Positions 11,401-21,953 of a stretch of 64,000 nt of DNA are shown here, in pieces (position 1 is the first letter of the stretch; every line of letters begins with the position of its first letter). The position numbers were made by a program, and so were the translations under genes. The stretch is from assembly GCA_022495005.1 (NCBI GenBank), contig JAGYXB010000619.1, forward strand, positions 1 through 64,000, given 5' to 3'. The stretch is from Rhyacophila brunnea (Eukaryota; Arthropoda; Insecta; Trichoptera; Rhyacophilidae). Below the pieces are notes generated by a model. That model saw nothing but the letters and a program-made list of their open reading frames with translations. It was not told where the DNA came from and did no database searches.

Positions 11401-11835
11401 TAATTTAAATAATAGGGGTTGTATTTGTCTTTTGTTCTTGTTACTAGTCTCGTTTCAATTTTATGTTTATATTTTATGTATATGTTTGTGTAACATGTTT
11501 TGAATATTGAATTCTTATAATTATTTTTTCTTTTTGCACGGATCAAACAAAATAACTGTATCTTCATAGTTTATCGAATTAGTAGTGGAACGGAGTAGGT
11601 AGGGAAGACCAGTGTCGACTACTAGACCTTTAGGACTAACCCCGGATCGCCTTACTCATGTTTTACTACGCATACGCAACACCCACTCTGCCACTATAAT
11701 ACCAGAGTGCGAATTCCATTTCTGCGCCCTCTTCGACCCTCGACATACCGCTCCTGGCTGCCCATAGTCCATCGCAGGCCGCGAGGCGAAATCCAAACCT
11801 GGGTCTGGATTTCTTTTTTCCAACCAAGGGGACAA
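8479..11835 (+). other. Long 3' untranslated part of the retrotransposon
   Basis: This is 3.36 kb between the pol stop and the 3' LTR. It is T-rich, with short frames that start at non-ATG codons; the longest (9201-9677) begins at TTG and its hydrophobic run reflects T-rich DNA. No signal peptide, fusion peptide or transmembrane pattern of an envelope protein is supported. A CTACCAGA...TCTGGTAG inverted repeat lies at about 9926-9953. An acceptor-like pyrimidine tract ends CATTTCAG at about 9411. The segment just before the LTR, AAGGGGACAA (11826-11835), is the only candidate polypurine tract and is weak. Confidence 0.5.
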
Positions 11836-12609
11836 TGTCATGTTATATTAACTTGCCACACTAAGGAAAACAAGTTTTACGCTGGCAGCTCGGGGAAGGA
11901 GGCAAAAAGCAAGATGGCGGTTGGCGACGGAAATGAGTTGCTGTTTTTTGGTGTTGTGATTGGCGAATTTGTACGGAGATAAATTAATAATCGATTAAGG
12001 AGACGAGAGGCTGGTGACACGGGGCTTACGTGTGGGGACCTCGAGGCAGGACGGACGTGCATGGGTGGCCTTTTTCGGTCCGCCCGAATTGGAGATGGCT
12101 TACCGACGTAAACATAACGCCCGGACAAAGGCTTGCCGACGTTGGAATTTGGTTCCACCAAGGAGACCTGGATTATCGTAAGCTGTATCGTTCCATTTGT
12201 TCCATTATTTATTAATCCCTATCGCGGGATTGTCAGAGTTTATTTTCTCGTTATTCAGGGTTTGATCCGTTAGCTGCAATTGTTCATTTTCTAACCTGTA
12301 ATTTACCTGTCAAACTTATCGACAATATATAACTTATATCTTGAACTCAACTTAAACTTTTATTTCGCTCCTAGACTCCCTAATTTATAGCCTTCTCAGA
12401 CCTAGGGGCTGGCGCCCACCTACCAGCATCCGTGCTGGGTATTATACATTGGTTTATCTTTTAGATATTTACGTTCCGGAGGAATGAAATTTGATAACGG
12501 CCGTTGGTACTCAAAAAACCCACGACCGGAGGGTAGTAGTCTTTTATACTGGCTAGCCGGCCTATATATATATCTCCTCTATAAACCTTAACACAAAACC
12601 TACGTTACA
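11836..12609 (+). repeat. 3' long terminal repeat
   Basis: Same 774 bp as the 5' LTR with three substitutions seen by eye, opening TGTCATG and closing GTTACA. It is followed at 12610-12613 by the second copy of the AGAA target duplication. Confidence 0.95.
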
Positions 12610-12613
12610 AGAA

Positions 12614-13005
12614 TACACCGCGTACATTATGATCCCGAATTCTTCATCTACGGAGGCAATTGTATGTGAAAATAGAATAACGAAATAATTTTTACAACTT
12701 ACGTCTCAGAGACACTTGACTTCCCCTCCTCGCAGGCAACTTAATGAAAGAAGAGTTGATATGGTATGAAGAGGCAGCCCGCATCATCGCGACGAAGTTA
12801 GTTGGTAAAAAAATGTGGTGACGGCGCCAGACGTAGGCACTCCATCTCGACATACCCAGCTCGTTATGAGGACAGAACAAACACTCGCGGCGCACTTTTC
12901 GGTTTGCAGTTGGCATCCCTTCTCGGTGGGTCGGTAACAGATGGCGCGCGAGATTATCACGCTATCTAATTAATTCTTTGTATTATCTCTTCATGTATAA
13001 TTCAA
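12614..13005. other. Retrotransposon right flank, nothing recognised
   Basis: Moderately GC-rich unique-looking sequence between the LTR element and the next foldback element. An open frame on the minus strand (12692-12916) has no motif or known relatives that I recognise. Confidence 0.3.
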
Positions 13006-13007
13006 GT

Positions 13008-13725
13008 TATTCAACGAATAATTCACAAGATCTAAACATGTAACATTCTTTCTTGAAAATAGATAATTTTACGAATGTTAATTAATTAATAAGAGATTCA
13101 TTTATTTATTTATTTAAAAAACCCACGTTGAGTACATAACAAATTATTAATTCAGGACGTCCAGAACATGATATTTAGAATAAAAATTACAAGTAATCAG
13201 TTAGAGAAAAAACAAGGTAAAGAAAAAAAACAAAGCGAAGAATAGTTTTATACAAGAGAAATTAAATTAAAAAAACAACAATAATTCAAAAAAATAGAAA
13301 TTAAACAATAAAATATAATTTAAACTAATAGTTAAATGTTAAAAAACGAGTAGTTTTAAAATAATCGTCATTTTCATTATTAATTCTATTAAAATAAACC
13401 GACAGCAAATCATCTTTCATTATTTGCCGCTTCTATAAAAAAGTGAGGTTATTTATCACTCGACAGTGTTACCATATTTTCAAATACTTCCAGTGTTGCG
13501 TCAAAATTATTTTCACTATTTCAACTATTTTCATTGGATTTTAAGGACGAAAATTTAATAATAAAAAAAGCATCCGGAGCAGTGGAGCACGACAAATTTT
13601 CGGTGCTCCGGGCTCCTGCTCCGAGCTCCGCTCCATTGCTATGATATTTTCTAAGTGTTTTCAAAATTATGTATACTCGATAATTAGAATGTTACATTCT
13701 TAAATCTTGTGAATTATTCGTTGAC
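13008..13725. mobile_element. Foldback element copy A (arms split by an insertion)
   Basis: The left arm TTATTCAACGAATAATTCAC (from 13008) and the right arm ending GTGAATTATTCGTTGA (to about 13725) are inverted copies. The same arms bound the tRNA-cored palindromes at 14637, 24580, 36652 and 53028. Here the middle is replaced by a LINE-tailed GGAGC element (13098-13640), so no tRNA-like core is left. Confidence 0.6.
13098..13640 (-). mobile_element. Non-autonomous LINE-tailed GGAGC element
   Basis: On the minus strand it starts with a GGAGC-rich head (13640), passes through the AT-rich body shared with 104-400, and ends in a 3' part closing with (AAAT)n at 13098. That 3' part matches the end of the LINE fragment at 43806-44392: ATTCTAAATATCATGTT, ACGTC.TGAATTAATAATTTG, TATGT.CTCAA and the AAATAAATAAAT tail. 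A SINE-like element that borrows a LINE 3' end is the simplest reading (inference). I found no target duplication. Confidence 0.6.
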
Positions 13726-14636
13726 TAAAAAAATAGTGACATATACCTATATATTTATGTATATCATTGGATTTCCCATACTTCCAATGTATAAATTGTA
13801 TAATTTATTCATATTATTATTATGTGAAATTAATATTGCATTATTACAATTAAAATAATATGTACATATGGTTGTCTTCCCCTTCCCCTTATCCACTTAC
13901 GTACAAAAGTCAACTCGAAAAACGGAGTGGCCCCACATAGGTAGTGGGCGCTGGAGGGCGCGCGGAGGCAGGGGGTGATACTTGAAGAAATGAATAGAAG
14001 AGACATCATGACATCACGACATGATAAATTAAAAAAGTGCTAGCGGGACATAATTTCCAACTACGGGAAAGGGAAAATCTTCAACTTTTCCCCGGCTCAA
14101 GTTTTTCTCGACTTTTTTTATATTACTAAGTCTTCCGTCATCGCCCCCTTATGACATCGCTCGTTACCTCTGTACTATATTCTCTATCTATGGCTATCTG
14201 TTGGCGTACGGCAATGTTGTTTTCATTGAAATAAGACTGCAATTTACAGACGGTATCGGTTAATTTCCGTGATATCGGTGGCGCCTTGTATTGAGATTGT
14301 AGTTTTGAGTAATACTTCTTTTGACGCGTAAGAGGGTAAAATTGAGAGCTGCGCGCGCACACCGTTACGAAAGTGCGACATGATCGGGGTATACCCAACA
14401 CGCATGTTCGAATCAGTCAGCTGTATAAAAACGCAAGGTACTCAGCATAACACGTGGTTATTGTTAAAATCCATAGTGAAACAGTTCATGAACTTATTAC
14501 ATTTTATTTATATTTATTATTTTTTAATTTTATTTAATTGTGTAAAAATAATTTAACTGTGTATAAATAAATATCGTTTTAATTTGATTTGCTTTTTAAT
14601 CAAAACTTTATTCATAATTAACTATTTCTTTTATTC
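13726..14636. other. No gene recognised
   Basis: Contains a GC-richer patch at about 13900-13990, and a patch at 14120-14400 with an open minus-strand frame (14138-14401) lacking recognisable motifs. Probably decayed repeat. Confidence 0.3.
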
Positions 14637-15845
14637 AACGAATAATTCACAAGATTTAAGAATGTATCATTCTAATTATTGAATATATTTTTTTTGAAAA
14701 ACACTTTCTGAGAGAGTATATTATTATAACTAGGGATTCCAATCCCGGGATCCCGGGATCCCGAGCTATTTTCGATACATATGAATCCCGGGATTGATAA
14801 ACATAATCCCGAGATTTCGGGATTGATTTTTTTATCATTTTTTATGGAAAATAAAATAAAAGCGAAAATATAACAGAAAAAATACTTTTAATAAAAAATA
14901 ACTACATTAGAAATAAATTGAGTTTGAATGAAGTTTGATTTATACCCATGTGTAGGTTGCCGATTCATTTTATTTTTTCACATAAATTATTAAAAATGAG
15001 AAAGATTGGAAAAAAAACAATGCTTCGCACTTTTAGCAAAGTAATTCCACCATAATATCATACGTTTTACGGTAGTTTCATATTTGGCTGACTAATTAGA
15101 TTTATGAAGCGGAAAGGCCATAAGTACGCCATGATTATTTGCTTTACTATTTTAAATCTCGCTAATCCATTCATTATGTCTTTACTATCAGAAACAGCAA
15201 TCTCATATTAAATTCACATTATTATTTATATTACAATATTATTTACTCCATTAAACTTTTGTATGTCCAAGATTGAACGTATACAATATTAACAATAAAT
15301 GTCTTAAATAGTATAAATTATACTAGATTTATTTTTGACCGATTTTATCAATGTTATTTGTAAATATAAAAAATCTATATTAACAATGGAAAAATGCCAA
15401 TCACGGGACCAGTCCCGGGATCCCGTGATTGTCAAATTGTAATCCCGAAATCCCGGGATCAGAATTTTGGCTCGGGATTGGATTCCCTAATTATAACCAA
15501 TAGATAAATTCTTTTTGGAAAAAAGTAAGCCACCCCGACGGGGAATCGAACCCTGTATCTCCCGGGTTTACGCCCCATCCGTCGCATTTACCAATATGCT
15601 ACGCAGTGACATACTAATTGAGACAAATTTTAACTATTGGTCAATTTTAATACCTACTCATAGTATGTCACTGCGTAGCATATTGGTAAATGCGACGGAT
15701 GGGGCGTAAACCCGGGAGATATAGGGTTTGATTCCCCGTCGGGGTGGCTTACTTTTTTCAAAAAAGATTTTATCTATTGGTTATAATATACTCTCTCAGA
15801 AAGTGTTTTTCAAAATTATGTATGTTCAAAATATATTTCGAAGAA
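14637..15845. mobile_element. Foldback element copy B with tRNA-like cores, split by a hAT
   Basis: A long palindrome. The left arm runs from TTATTCAACGAATAATTCAC (14637) to about 15619, interrupted by the hAT at 14731-15489; the right arm is 15662-15845. Each arm holds a tRNA-like segment. On the plus strand of the right arm (15668-15748) there is an A-box-like TAGCATATTGGTAAATGC, a GGGCGTAAACCC core and a B-box-like GGGTTTGATTCCCC; the left arm (15526-15619) carries nearly the same in reverse. About 42 bases separate the arms. Confidence 0.75.
14731..15489. mobile_element. Non-autonomous hAT element, CCCGGGAT family copy 1
   Basis: 759 bp bounded by TAGGGATTCCAATCCC and GGGATTGGATTCCCTA, with an exact 8-bp target duplication ATTATAAC (14723-14730 and 15490-15497), the hAT signature. 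Both subterminal zones carry clusters of AATCCCGGGAT palindromes, plausible transposase-binding repeats. It has no transposase. It interrupts foldback copy B, so it is the younger insertion. Relatives are at 54205-54907 and 56696-57276. Confidence 0.9.
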
Positions 15846-15849
15846 GTAT

Positions 15850-17655
15850 AACTTTTAACGCGCGTATTTTTTTTTTTGAAACAGCTTGCGGCGCCCCAAA
15901 GTGCCGCAATGCCCATTTTGAATACCACTGAAGTATGTGATGATTTTTTGCGTCCAACTATTTTTTAAACGCCACCTATTATCATTATCTCATAATATAA
16001 TACTCATAACCAAAGAATACAATTTTCAAAATATGTTATGTCCCTTATCTCTATTATTCAAGCGCCATGACGAAGTATTTGACTATGATGTGATTTACGT
16101 CAGTCGAGGCATGTTGTTTGCCCATCAAATCGGCCAACTTATTGGACAAAATAGAATACAAATAGAATAGAAATCCACGACATAATGCGGTTGAACCGAC
16201 ATTATTTGCATAATACTCGACAGACAGCATAATACACAATTGTTTCGCATTGCGGCAGCCGACACTTGTAACTACCTGTTGACACACAAGATGAACGTTT
16301 TGTAAAACTAACTGTTAGTTATTAAGACACGGAATTTTATTAGTTAATATTATTTATTATTATTAGTTATTAATACCTAACCGATTTTTTTTTAAACGGT
16401 ACATGCTCAAACACGCCTCCCTACTTCAATTATAGTTTGTCAATTTATGGCTACGGCCGTATTTTATAGCTTAACCACTGGGGAATGCCAAAATAAATGG
16501 CACATTTCAAAAATACACTACCTTATTCTTAGGTCAATAATTATTATGAAGCAATCATTTTTCGTAGGATGTTTATCACACTTGAATGGTCAAAGACATA
16601 TCTTATAATGAGTATCTTTAGAATTATCTTAAAATGTGTTAATCTTGCCCATTTTTTGAATAATAAAATGCCTAATTCTTGTCAAATTTGGGATCACAGA
16701 GATTATCAATAATATAATTTTTTATCGTAAATATTTCACTATAATAATGTCGACATAAATTATACTGATGGTTTTATAAATGCGTTTAAAAATTAATAAA
16801 CGTAAAAAATCTTAACACCACTGCACATTTATGTACTGAAATATGACTATATTCTAAAACATTAGAGCTTGAGGTTTAAAATAATACTATTTTATGTAAT
16901 AAAAATACTTTCAGTCACCTAATGTTTAAAATAAATATAAAAGATAATAAGGCTTCAAAAGTATATAAATAGATTTTCTACAACGTTTAAGGATGTCCAG
17001 GATCATGCTTTGAAAATAGAACAAAAGCTCCATTTTGACCTACGCTGAGCATGTACCCCCTTAAGAGGCCAAATATGGCGGTAGACCTGGACGTCGAAAA
17101 ATAAAAATCAAACTGCAGGAGAAAATTTAGTTCTCACGTGATGGTTTTTTATTTATTTATAACTTAGAAACACTTTGGGCCCACGTTGGTCGCCAGTTAT
17201 AGGTAGTCTTTATTCCGAGTTCACAGAGATTAATCAATAATAACAGAGAATACTTCAAACGGTACACGAAAACCGATTAACAAATAAAAACGTCTTATTA
17301 GTGTAGTAGGCTTGCGTTATTATGGCGTGTTACAACACCAAATATTGTCATACAAGGTATTAATGACTAGTTAATACTTACGGAATAGTAATCTGAGTAT
17401 ATTAACATAAGATGTCAATAATATAAAGCCACATTAGTGTCGCTACAAACCGGAAAGTACGCAAATACCGAGAACCTACAGTTAAAGCTGGGGGATGACC
17501 ATTCCAATAATCAAGAAATGTGTGGATAATGGTTTATATTTTACTGAACAAGACAAACAGCATACAGTTTACAATACTCTAGTACTTAGATTAATTTAAC
17601 TAGGCAATCTTTGACATTAGTCCGACGTTCGCTGCGAGAGATCAGATCTGGCAAA
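15850..17655. other. No gene recognised
   Basis: AT-rich DNA. Short frames at 15937-16170 and 16054-16287 overlap on opposite strands and have no recognisable domain. Confidence 0.3.
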
Positions 17656-17659
17656 AAAA

Positions 17660-17912
17660 GATGATAAAACGTAAGGTTAAGATGATACATCAGTGAAACG
17701 GCAAATAATTTTCAACTATAGGCGCGACGAAATTTTGGACTCGCTCGCATTCGAAGAAAGAACGTCGAGCTAGGAACACGTCAATTTGTTTCGTGATGGC
17801 GACGGGGGTATTAATTCTTAAATCGTGTAAAGATGACTAAAAACGTTACCCATTTACTTGAAAAAGAAAACATGTCAATGAATATATTATTATTGTCACT
17901 AATAGAACAGTT
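17660..17912 (-). repeat. Dispersed repeat family R1, copy 1
   Basis: Reverse-oriented copy of sequence at about 39120-39420 and 56220-56520. Shared blocks on its minus strand are GTAAATGGGTAACGTTTTTA near the middle, then ACACGATTTAAGAATTAATA, and GAAAATTATTTGCCGTTTCA towards the end. Start and end of the element are not defined. Confidence 0.7.
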
Positions 17913-18307
17913 CCCACCACCACCGATCATATATGCACAGTCGTGGATATGCACGACCGCTTTCTATGACGCTTTAAACGTGTCTGAAAGAAGTGATTTT
18001 AAGTGCTCATTCCGTCCCGAGACGGAGCCGCACGGGACTGATGCTGCAACCATTCACCGTAGTGCTTAAAGAAAAAGAAAAGAAAAGATAATAGAACATA
18101 CTTAAAGGAGTAGGTATAACATTGCAATATTAAAAAAACAGAACTATAATTATCAAGGCAGGTAACAATAATCCATGAAATAACACCTCCTCCAATAGAT
18201 CACAATAAACCAGTTTGTTTATTTACAAATGATCAAGTGTTTGTTAGACCCTAAGCACGTTCGGCCTATGTTAACATAATAAATAATAAGCCTAAGCGAC
18301 ATTATTA

Positions 18308-18400
18308 TTTTGGAGGCCTAACGGGGAATTGAACCCTGTAAATTCGAATCCCGACCACTCGCTAATTGGAGCGTGTTTATCCAGCACTTGGTCGTTAAAT
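18308..18400 (-). repeat. tRNA-like relic
   Basis: On the minus strand an A-box-like TAGCGAGTGGTCGGG is followed by a B-box-like GGGTTCAATTCCCC near 18330. It does not fold as a complete tRNA; probably a SINE or foldback arm remnant. Just downstream, CAGGGGTGGATT at 18413 looks like a hAT-type end (compare 39877), but no partner was found. Confidence 0.4.
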
Positions 18401-18439
18401 AAAGCCGCGGGCAGGGGTGGATTCGTAATATAGTGACCC

Positions 18440-19940
18440 GGAAAATGTTAAAATTATATAACATCAAACATATGTATATAAAAGAATTGAGAAGAACTGA
18501 GTTTTAACATACTTACTAATTATTAAATAGAAATATTTACTCATTGAATCGATAGGTACAAATCTCAGAATAATTCAAGTGAAAAGTCAGATATATTAAT
18601 TCATTTATACTTAATCAATTGTAAACATCGCATCATTTATGTCATGACTTATCGTATGAATTGATCCGTATTCTTAGCGATAGCGCTCACAGAACGCGTC
18701 GAGCGGGTGAAGTCGGCGAATGCAGTGTTTATTCATAACCATAATCACACGTCTCTTCCCGCGCATTACCCTTCACCTATGTAATATGCGGCCCAAGCAG
18801 CACAAAATAAATATTATTACAGCGCCTCTCATAACAAAGCAATAAAAATATTATATTATTTCGGGCTTGTAATTAAAATTTACGACGACATTATTCAACC
18901 AGCGATAAACTGAACACGCAATAAAATTAAACAATGATTCTCTGTTATTAAATAATTGCTTTTCGCCCGTCCATCGACAACGCCTCGAGCAGCGTAATTT
19001 TGGTAGCCGTGTTCAATGAATGGACTCCATTGTATTTTCTTTCATTCGTATCGCCGAGAAGCGGTGATTCGCGAAAAAACGATGATTCATGCGGCGTGCG
19101 CGTATAATGCGTCGTGAAATCCAGTGGGCGCTGGCGTATTTGATTACGTTGTATTTTCGTTGATTTACGCGCCACTTGTAGAAATTTTGCGCGAGCGCCG
19201 CACTCGCTGCGTCAATGGGCTTTATGCCTTACACTCAGGGCCTGTCTCAGGAGTGAGAGAATAAGAAAATGTGAATGCGCTTTTGAACTGAAACCCGTCT
19301 TTGCACATTATGTGAATAGTTCGACATTGAGTGCAATGAGTGTGCAAAAGAAAACCAAAACGAGTGTACATACTCAGCCAAATACAATACGCTGTTCAAG
19401 GTGAATAATTACAATAAAAGAGTGTGGTAGATTGATATTTTGAAGTTGGACATCCCTGCCTTATATGAAGAAAACTAAACATTTAAAACACGCAGAAAAA
19501 CTGCGATGTCTTTGTAAAAGGTATTGTGGAATAATATACCTACCCACGAGAATGTTTAGTGCATAGTTGTGTCGTTTCTTTTACTTGTTTCAGTAAATAC
19601 TCGATCTGTCCCTGTTTATAGACACAGTGGATAGGAGCGAAGACTGACATGGAAACATCCAAAGAGTAATGGCGTAGTTTGTCAGTGGAACAGCAGTTTT
19701 AAAAGATAGTATGTAGGCAGATACATAAATAGTTCAAAATGAAAGATACTAGTCTTACCACTATATCATTATTTAAAGTTTAAACGAAGTCTGTAAAATA
19801 TTCCTAGCAAGTACCACAGTCATTTATTTTAACTGCACATTCGTGTCTTCGGTAACTGTAACTGAAAATCATAACACAGCCGACATTTTATAGTATAAAG
19901 TAATATTACAATAGACTCTTATGAGATTGTTTATGATGTA
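18440..19940. other. No gene recognised
   Basis: AT-rich sequence with a GC-richer patch at about 18950-19260. Short open frames have no motif. Confidence 0.3.
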
Positions 19941-20518
19941 TATGTTACGCCGAATGTGCTAAATTGACTATTATATGAAATGTGCAAAATTTTGTCGAAT
20001 TCATGTAATAGTCAAGCCTGTGGCCTTATTCATGAATTAGGTAAATTATCTATCGAGTGCGTGAATTCGCCAGGGTATGGAATTCTTAAACTGTCAACAT
20101 GACAGTAGAAAAAAGTAAATTTAATACGGATGGTTGTATTAGTTATAATTGGACATAATATAATATTATTATTATTCGGTAAGGTTAGGTTTTGTAATTC
20201 TGAAGTCAACTGAATGTCCATTTTGAGGTTAGCTAACAAGTGTCAACAAACTATCAAATCATATTATCACAAACAAACAATCGACCATTGCACGATGATA
20301 CCCAAGCACGAATCAAATCGCGAAAATACCTTTTAATAAAATTCTTCCGTTATCATATTATTATAGTTCTAGATTTTTTGGGCATAGTAAATGGATATGA
20401 ACCGCATTGTAGTTATTGATTGGTATATTTTTATATAATCAATGACATTTGACACATTTGGTTAGTTTGATTATTTGCAAAAAACACCACCGGAGCGCGA
20501 CCATCTATTTTGACCGAT

Positions 20519-20688
20519 GCATGAGCATTTGACACATTTGGTTTAGTTGCAAAAAACACCACCGTTGCGCTACTATCTAATTTGCCCAATGCTGGAACTA
20601 GGCAGAAAAAATACTGCCGAATTCACGCAGTCGGCAGATTTTTGCCTAATTCATTAATAAGGGCAACGGGCTTGCATTTTTCATGATT
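20519..20688 (+). repeat. Internal direct repeat, copy 1
   Basis: 170 bp almost identical to 21115-21284; the one difference I see is TCATTAATAA against TCATGAATAA. A third, more decayed version of its first part precedes it at about 20447-20510 (CATTTGACACATTTGG, GCAAAAAACACCACCG). Confidence 0.85.
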
Positions 20689-21114
20689 AATCGCGCGGGA
20701 AAATCGTTCGCTGTCAGTGGGTACAAAATGCGGCGTTGCCATTCATATATTTTTAACGGCATTTGGACAATGTTGCCAGTTATATATTTATCATTATTTA
20801 TTTATTTATTCTCGCAATCAACCCTTACTATGCGTCGGGTTGATAATGGTTCAGGACTCTTTAGATCCACAGAGGAGACATCCCCAAATGAGGACAATTC
20901 GGGGGTGTAACACTACCTGTTGTAGAAAGTAAGAATAAAATAATTTTTGAGGTGTCTTAGTTTTGAGTGGTTTTTATTTTATAATATCATGTTTCTTTTA
21001 TTACGTGAAATATTATTGACGGTGCTCCCTCTCGACAATGCATTTAAAAGTCTCAAATCGTGCATTCGTTCAGTTTTTATACGTTTTTTATACTTATATC
21101 GATGATGTGCTTTC

Positions 21115-21284
21115 GCATGAGCATTTGACACATTTGGTTTAGTTGCAAAAAACACCACCGTTGCGCTACTATCTAATTTGCCCAATGCTGGAACTAGGCA
21201 GAAAAAATACTGCCGAATTCACGCAGTCGGCAGATTTTTGCCTAATTCATGAATAAGGGCAACGGGCTTGCATTTTTCATGATT
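21115..21284 (+). repeat. Internal direct repeat, copy 2
   Basis: Second 170-bp copy, 596 bases after the first. It runs into the right terminal inverted repeat of the element. Confidence 0.85.
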
Positions 21285-21353
21285 TAGGCAAAATTTTGCC
21301 CATTTTATGTAATAGTCAATTTCTCACATTCGGCGTAACATATATATACAAGT

Positions 21354-21500
21354 CAGTGGTGAAGGGTGTCAGTTCAAAGTGGGTAGGCTATGGTAGGCAT
21401 TGGCGAAGGGTGGAGGTAGGCTGTTAAGATCCGCCATAAATAGTGTACAATAAACTTTGTCAGTTATACGTATTTGTTTTCATTGAAATAAGACAACACA
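21354..21500 (+). mobile_element. hAT element end, CAGTGGCGAAG family (end type A)
   Basis: Contains CAGTGGTGAAGGGTG at 21354 and CATTGGCGAAGGGTGGAGG at 21398, then the block GTAGGCTGTTAAGATCCGCC and CGTATTTGTTTTCATTGAAA, as at both ends of 41215-41788. Only one end is visible; a solo or truncated copy. Confidence 0.6.
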
Positions 21501-21529
21501 CACTAAAATATATACTTACAAAAAAGTAA

Positions 21530-21600
21530 TACCCAATCGGGACTCAAACTCGAGGTAGAAAATTCTACTGTCTCGGTAATTCAGCGTTTTGTCGAAGGGA
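21530..21600 (-). repeat. tRNA-like segment
   Basis: On the minus strand a tRNA-like segment ends in a B-box-like GAGTTTGAGTCCC followed by GATTGGGTATTACTTTTTT. The GTATTACTTTTTT part recalls the GGCTTACTTTTTT and TCTTACTTTTTCC ends of the foldback tRNA-like cores. Confidence 0.4.
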
Positions 21601-21637
21601 CCGTTTTACATCTAGCGCAAAAAAAAATCAATATTGT

Positions 21638-21953
21638 GTTAAAAAAACATCACTGTAAGCATTTCAAGCTTTTATAGCAGTGGCGAAGGATAACTTTGGA
21701 AAGAGGTAGGCTGTGGAGATCTGATAAAAAGAACACACGTGTCAGGTATACTTACGAGAAATAAGAAGATAGTACGTTATTACTACTAATGAATAGTTAA
21801 AAAAACATCACTGTAAGCATTTCAAGCTTTTATAGCAGTGGCGAAGGATAACTTTGGAAAGAGGTAGGCTGTGGAGATCTGATAAAAAGAACACACGTGT
21901 CAGGTATACTTACGAGAAATAAGAAGATAGTACGTTATTACTACTAATGAATA
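21638..21953 (+). repeat. Exact 158-bp tandem duplication
   Basis: Units 21638-21795 and 21796-21953 are identical by eye. Each unit contains the TTTTATAG target sequence and the first 118 bases of the hAT element that follows. It could be a real recent duplication or an assembly artefact. Confidence 0.9.

Larger units (their letters stand above)
698..12609 (+). mobile_element. Full-length Ty3/gypsy LTR retrotransposon
   Basis: An 11.9 kb element bounded by two 774-bp direct LTRs (TG...CA) and an AGAA target duplication. Order: 5' LTR, primer-binding site, long leader, gag, pol (protease, reverse transcriptase, RNase H, integrase), long 3' untranslated part, 3' LTR. The domain order with integrase last places it in Metaviridae (Ty3/gypsy) rather than copia. 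There is no recognisable envelope gene and no chromodomain. LTRs differ at three sites by eye, so insertion is recent and both reading frames remain open. It may be active or very recently active; that is inference. Confidence 0.95.
19943..21340. mobile_element. 1.4 kb TIR element ending TGTTACGCCGAATGTG
   Basis: The left end TGTTACGCCGAATGTG and right end CACATTCGGCGTAACA are exact inverted repeats. Weaker inverted similarity extends about 100 bases inward (TTGACTATTA.AT.AAATG, AAAATTTTG, TTATTCATGAATTAGG). Both sides are TA (TATA), compatible with a Tc1/mariner-like TA duplication, though the AT-rich flank makes that weak. No transposase frame is present, so it is non-autonomous. The superfamily is uncertain. 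Confidence 0.7.

Noticed and set aside
15526..15750. Functional tRNA genes
   Set aside because: A- and B-box-like motifs and T-arm are present, but acceptor stem, D-arm and anticodon loop do not form a proper tRNA, and the segments sit in a palindromic repeat.
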